From Treponema sp. UBA7570 (GTDB taxonomy: Bacteria; Spirochaetota; Spirochaetia; Treponematales; Treponemataceae), in the NCBI GenBank assembly GCA_002477955.1, contig DLLE01000036.1, forward strand, positions 996-25,042: DNA of 24,047 nucleotides. Direction: 5' to 3'. The first letter of the stretch is position 1. Every line of letters begins with the position of its first letter. Of the stretch, positions 20,616 to 24,047 are shown in pieces. Both the position numbers and the translations under genes were made by a program. A model generated the notes under the pieces. The model worked only from the letters and a program-made list of their open reading frames with translations. It ran no database searches and was not told where the DNA came from.

Positions 20616-22915
20616 TTTGTGCCTCCGAGCGTATTTGTTTTTGAAATATAATTGCTTTCAAAATCTGCAACAGAAATCGGTTTTGAGTAAAGATAGCCCT
20701 GAAAAAAATCGCAATTGAGATTTTTTAAAAATTCGGCTTGTTCTTTATCTTCAACTCCTTCGACAATAATTTTAATTCCGAGCTTTTGAGCCATTTTTAT
20801 AACGGCTTCGAGAATTTTTTTGCTCCGTTCTTCATGTTTTGTTTTTGACAGGAACATCATATCGATTTTTAGAATATTTATGCTGATGTTTTTTAGAATT
20901 GTCAGAGAAGAATAGCCAGTGCCAAAATCGTCCATTTCGATTATAAAGCCGAATTTTTGCAGTTCTGTAATAATTTGTTTATGAAGCTTTAAATCGTGAA
21001 CCAATGCAGTTTCTGTAATTTCAAGCTTGAGTTTCTGAGGCGGAATTCCGTATTTTATTACAAGAGAAGTAAAAGTTTTGTATAAATCTATAAGATAAAA
21101 ATCCTTTGCGCTTACATTTACCGAAATATGATAGTCGATTCCTAAAAATTGCCATTTTTGAAGAAGCTGAACAGCTTGTTCCCAAATAAACTTGTCGAGA
21201 TTGTGAATTAGCCCGTTGTCTTCAAGAATTTTTATAAACGAATTTGGAGAATGAATTGCGCCGTTTTCTGTTTCCCAGCGAACAAGAGCCTCTGCTCCAA
21301 CAACTTTTTCGTCTGAGCATCTAACCTGTGGCTGAAGATACATTTTTAAATGTTTGTTTGCCAGGGCGTTGTTAAATGCGTTTATTACGTCACGATTTTT
21401 TTTCAAATTTGAAAGCAGGTCGTTGTCGTAGTAGGCAACGTTTGCCGAATAGTTTTCGGAAATATTTTTTATTGCCAAAACTGCTTTGTCAAACATTGAG
21501 CTGACTTTTTCGTTATTATCAGTGATTTTGTAAATCCCTACAAAAATATGAAGTTTGTAGTTTAAAGAATCAGTAAGTTTTTCAAGTTCCTTGATTTTTT
21601 GCAAGGCGTTTAGTTCGTCAACTTCAGTTTTGTTCATAAGAATTGCAAAACGGTCGCCTGTAATTCTTCCTGTCAAAACAGCTTTATACTGGCTTTTTTG
21701 AAGAGCTTGGGCAAATTTTCTTAAAAACTCATCTCCTTTTTCTGAACCAAAAAGGTCGTTTACAAGTTTAAAGTTTTTAATATTCGTACAAATCATATAA
21801 TAAGGAGAATCTGGATTGCTTTTTAAGATTTTTTCTGTTTCTGCATAAAACGCTTCTCTTGTTAAAAGCCCTGTCAAAGCATCGTGTGTCGAATCGAAAA
21901 GTTCTTTGGCCGCCTTGTTTAGTTCTTCCGTAATATCGCTCAATTTTAAAATATAGCCATAAGCTTTTTTCTGACTGTCGAGAAGATAACTGAACTCTTC
22001 TGACAGTGTAAGAGTTTTATTGTTCTGCTTTATTTCTATATTGCGTTTTACAAAATCTTTGCGGAGAGCGAGGAGAGATTTTAGTTCATTTAGAATTTCA
22101 TTTTTTGCCAAAAAGAATTTTTTCGCTGTATTATTTGAATAAATGCATTTCCGTTCAAGGTTAAAGCAAAAAATTCCAATGTTGATGTTGTCGGACAGCT
22201 GCTTGAGCATTTCGTTCTGAATGTTTCGCGGAATAGAAAAAAGTGTAAAATATGAGCAGATAATCGAAAAAATTGAATAAAAAAGAACTGAAAAATCAAG
22301 ATAACTTTTGGATTTTAGAAAAATGATGTTTACGACAAATGTAATAAGGAAAACTGCAAAAACCAAAATGTATTTTGATTTATAAAATCTGTTGGTTTGA
22401 ATTATTTTTTTTAGAAGAATTGCAAAAATTACTGCCGAAAGCAAAATGCAGAGGCAAAGGTGAATATAGAACACAAAAAAATATTTTGCGGTCCAGCACA
22501 AAAAAATGTTGTGATTTATATAAAGGTCTGAAAGTTCAAATTCATGATGAAAAAACGGATTGATGATTAAAATAAAAGCGTCAACTAAAAAAACATAAAG
22601 CCAAATTTTCTTGAAAACCGTGATAAATTTTTTGTGTTTTTGAGATGACGGCATTTCTGTAAAGATAAATATAAAATCAGCCAGAAGAACTATCAGAAAA
22701 TGAATGCTTATATGGTAAAGACTGATTATAAAATAGGCGAACCAAAGTGTAGTTGTAAGGAGAGAAATATTGTAAAAAACTGTGGACGCAATAACCCCGC
22801 AGTGAAGATTGAAAAGACTTTTTGACAGCGGACTTTTGTTTTGCTTTAAGTAAACGCAATAAACTCCAATAAGCACTATAAAAATGCTCGAAAGAGTCAT
22901 GTAAACAGTTTTCAA
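20612..22915 (-). CDS. 7TM-PAS-GGDEF-EAL protein with degenerate GGDEF and intact EAL (first of pair)
   Basis: The 767-residue protein has seven or so helices (about 5-228), a PAS-like region (about 240-335), GGDEF (about 343-500) and EAL (about 510-757). The GGDEF signature reads TGDRF (419-423): the first Gly and the Glu are lost, so it is probably not a cyclase. The EAL domain is complete: E542-A-L, N600 in SVNVSAKD, E635 in EITET, D662-D663 in MDDFGTGYSS, K683, E719 in VEGVE, and Q739. It is therefore a likely c-di-GMP phosphodiesterase with a membrane sensor. The start is TTG 22915 with GAGGA 6 nt upstream; the later ATG (22900) lacks a site. It is coupled to the next gene by a 4-base overlap. 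Confidence 0.88.
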   Translation of the reverse strand: MKTVYMTLSSIFIVLIGVYCVYLKQNKSPLSKSLFNLHCGVIASTVFYNISLLTTTLWFAYFIISLYHISIHFLIVLLADFIFIFTEMPSSQKHKKFITVFKKIWLYVFLVDAFILIINPFFHHEFELSDLYINHNIFLCWTAKYFFVFYIHLCLCILLSAVIFAILLKKIIQTNRFYKSKYILVFAVFLITFVVNIIFLKSKSYLDFSVLFYSIFSIICSYFTLFSIPRNIQNEMLKQLSDNINIGIFCFNLERKCIYSNNTAKKFFLAKNEILNELKSLLALRKDFVKRNIEIKQNNKTLTLSEEFSYLLDSQKKAYGYILKLSDITEELNKAAKELFDSTHDALTGLLTREAFYAETEKILKSNPDSPYYMICTNIKNFKLVNDLFGSEKGDEFLRKFAQALQKSQYKAVLTGRITGDRFAILMNKTEVDELNALQKIKELEKLTDSLNYKLHIFVGIYKITDNNEKVSSMFDKAVLAIKNISENYSANVAYYDNDLLSNLKKNRDVINAFNNALANKHLKMYLQPQVRCSDEKVVGAEALVRWETENGAIHSPNSFIKILEDNGLIHNLDKFIWEQAVQLLQKWQFLGIDYHISVNVSAKDFYLIDLYKTFTSLVIKYGIPPQKLKLEITETALVHDLKLHKQIITELQKFGFIIEMDDFGTGYSSLTILKNISINILKIDMMFLSKTKHEERSKKILEAVIKMAQKLGIKIIVEGVEDKEQAEFLKNLNCDFFQGYLYSKPISVADFESNYISKTNTLGGTK

Positions 22916-22965
22916 ATAAAATCCTCGATTTAACTTTTTTAAATTTGATGTTCTAACAGATTTTT

Positions 22966-22994
22966 ATTATATACCAAAAAAATAAAATTGCGAA
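22966..22994 (-). promoter_or_regulatory. Promoter of the GGDEF-EAL pair
   Basis: The minus strand shows TTCGCA, 17 bases and TATAAT, giving a leader of about 44 nt with GAGGA before the TTG start. The -35 and spacer overlap the dus terminator. Confidence 0.5.
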
Positions 22995-23004
22995 CTTTTA
23001 TTTT
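22976..23004 (-). terminator. AT-only terminator hairpin after dus
   Basis: Arms TTTTATTTT (22996-23004) and AAAATAAAA (22979-22987) pair perfectly around an 8-base loop. On the minus strand the second arm runs into further U. The left arm starts inside the dus stop codon. The stem has no G-C pairs, so strength is uncertain. Confidence 0.4.
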
Positions 23005-23998
23005 AGATTTTTTTAAATCTGTCTTCCGGGCATTTTTCAAAATATTGAAAAAGTCTTTCCCGCGCGTCTTCGTTGGTTTTTGCATTTAGCATTTGTGTTT
23101 TAAAATAACCGGCAAAACTAAAATTTTGACAATAATATGAAAAAAATCTTTGGAGACGTGTTTGAAAAAATTCTGGCGGCTGAAACTTTTCGATGTCGGA
23201 AATAAAATCAAGCGCAAAATTGAGCATATCGAGCTTTTCTTCTGGCAGAATGCCTTTTAATTTTGCAAAAATCCATGGCTGTGAAGCTGCCGCCCTGCCA
23301 ATCATGACTCCGTTTACGTGAGGAGCGCATTTTATGGCGTAATCAAGGCTTTTTTTGTCTTTTATTTCGCCGTTTACGATTATTGGAATTTGAGGATAGC
23401 GCAGAGAAAGTTTTTCTGCGTATTCGTAGCGTGGAAGAGCACGCGCAAATTTTTCTTTTTGGGTGCGCGGGTGCAAGGTTAGCTGCTGAACTCCTTCAGA
23501 AACCAGCATATCCGTAAAATTAAGAAATCCGCTTTCGGTAAAGTTGTCTGCTCCGAGCCTAAGCTTGACTGAAAGCCGCGATGTGGGTTTTCCGTCTTTT
23601 GCACAGTTTTCGAGTGCGGACTTTACTTTTCTGACCATGTTTTGAGTTTCTGCTATTGGTTTTAGCATCCAAGAAATTCCTGCTCCAGTGTTTGCGATTT
23701 GCGGAGCGGAACAGCCCATGTTTATGTCGATTCCAATGCCTGAAAGCTCAGAAAGAATTTGCGCTGCCTGAGCCATTGGCTCTGCGGTAGTTCCTGTAAT
23801 TTGCCAGACAAGTTTTTGGGACTCTGGAGTGTCGCCGGTAATCGTGTAGAATTTTTCAAACCGGCCTTTGTGCAGAAGCGACGGAGCGTTTATCATCTCG
23901 TTGAAATATTCATCGCAGCCACCGAATTTTTGTACGCTGCGTCGGAATGCTTCGTGGCTGAGAGTTGCCATTGGAGCAAGTAAAAATTTTTTGTCCAT
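23003..23998 (-). CDS. dus: tRNA-dihydrouridine synthase
   Basis: The 331-residue FMN enzyme reduces uridine to dihydrouridine in tRNA. Motifs: LAPMATLSHEAFRR at the start; catalytic C96 in DINMGCSAPQIANTGAG; SVKLRLG; LTLHPRTQKEKF; IIVNGEI; and the FMN-phosphate loop GVMIGRAAASQPWIF. A helical tRNA-binding domain follows. The usual GCP is GCS here and the loop after it differs from Dus A, B and C, so no letter is assigned. A GGA-containing site lies 12-13 nt before ATG 23998, which is rather far. It is followed by the GGDEF-EAL pair. The remaining 49 bases to the window end hold no gene. Confidence 0.92.
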   Translation of the reverse strand: MDKKFLLAPMATLSHEAFRRSVQKFGGCDEYFNEMINAPSLLHKGRFEKFYTITGDTPESQKLVWQITGTTAEPMAQAAQILSELSGIGIDINMGCSAPQIANTGAGISWMLKPIAETQNMVRKVKSALENCAKDGKPTSRLSVKLRLGADNFTESGFLNFTDMLVSEGVQQLTLHPRTQKEKFARALPRYEYAEKLSLRYPQIPIIVNGEIKDKKSLDYAIKCAPHVNGVMIGRAAASQPWIFAKLKGILPEEKLDMLNFALDFISDIEKFQPPEFFQTRLQRFFSYYCQNFSFAGYFKTQMLNAKTNEDARERLFQYFEKCPEDRFKKI

Positions 23999-24047
23999 AA
24001 AAGTAAAATGTCCTTTTTTTTGAAAAAACTGAACGCACCAGCGCTGG

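Noticed and set aside
24038..24047. CCAGCGCTGG palindrome at the window edge
   Set aside because: Ten bases at the edge, with no context to interpret.
1..24047. CRISPR arrays, tRNA or rRNA genes, insertion sequences, prophage genes
   Set aside because: No regular spaced repeats, cloverleaf segments, transposase or phage proteins seen on either strand.

Overview
The window reads as chromosomal DNA of a host-associated spirochaete, most probably a Treponema. The evidence is AT-rich genes with many A and T runs, numerous lipoproteins, two long 7TM-PAS-GGDEF-EAL proteins, a helix-turn-helix plus receiver regulator, an OmpA protein lacking the diaminopimelate-binding Asp, and a potABCD operon encoding a lipoprotein PotD. 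This is inference from protein character; no database search was run. There is no tRNA, rRNA, CRISPR array, transposase or phage gene, so this is core genome.

Layout. (1) 1-1136 (-): sulfatase-modifying-factor-like (FGE) lipoprotein cut off by the window edge; its frame is broken at a run of eight G. (2) 1226-2703 (-): hisH-hisF. (3) 2818-3036 (+): small membrane protein whose 3' end overlaps recQ (2954-4636, -); behind recQ lies an OmpA-family protein (4700-5953, -). (4) 5981-6165: GC-rich, hairpin-rich repeat-like block. (5) 6191-6637 (+): membrane-anchored Holliday-resolvase-like nuclease, convergent with potABCD (10895 to 6634, -). (6) 11126-12211 (-): azlCD, divergent from a small membrane protein at 12304-12546 (+). 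(7) 12757-14920 (+): rplM, rpsI, recX and an HTH-receiver regulator. (8) 17228 to 14921 (-): CYTH protein, DUF975 protein and SppA. (9) 17342-18265 (+): LacX-type aldose 1-epimerase homologue. (10) 22915 to 18321 (-): two translationally coupled GGDEF-EAL paralogues. (11) 23003-23998 (-): Dus.

How the genes work together. PotABCD is a complete polyamine ABC importer and AzlCD a complete branched-chain amino acid exporter. HisF and HisH form imidazole glycerol phosphate synthase. The two GGDEF-EAL proteins look like one c-di-GMP module: the first keeps the phosphodiesterase residues and the second has lost several.

Most striking observations. First, an out-of-frame G8 tract in a lipoprotein signal peptide suggests phase variation. 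Second, six first-in-operon genes lack a Shine-Dalgarno and have a promoter -10 box 6-9 nt before the start codon, suggesting frequent leaderless transcription. Third, several factor-independent terminator hairpins lie inside coding sequence or across stop codons of convergent genes; the clearest is the potABCD terminator inside the 3' end of the opposing nuclease gene. Fourth, the GC-rich structured block at 5981-6165 is unlike its surroundings.
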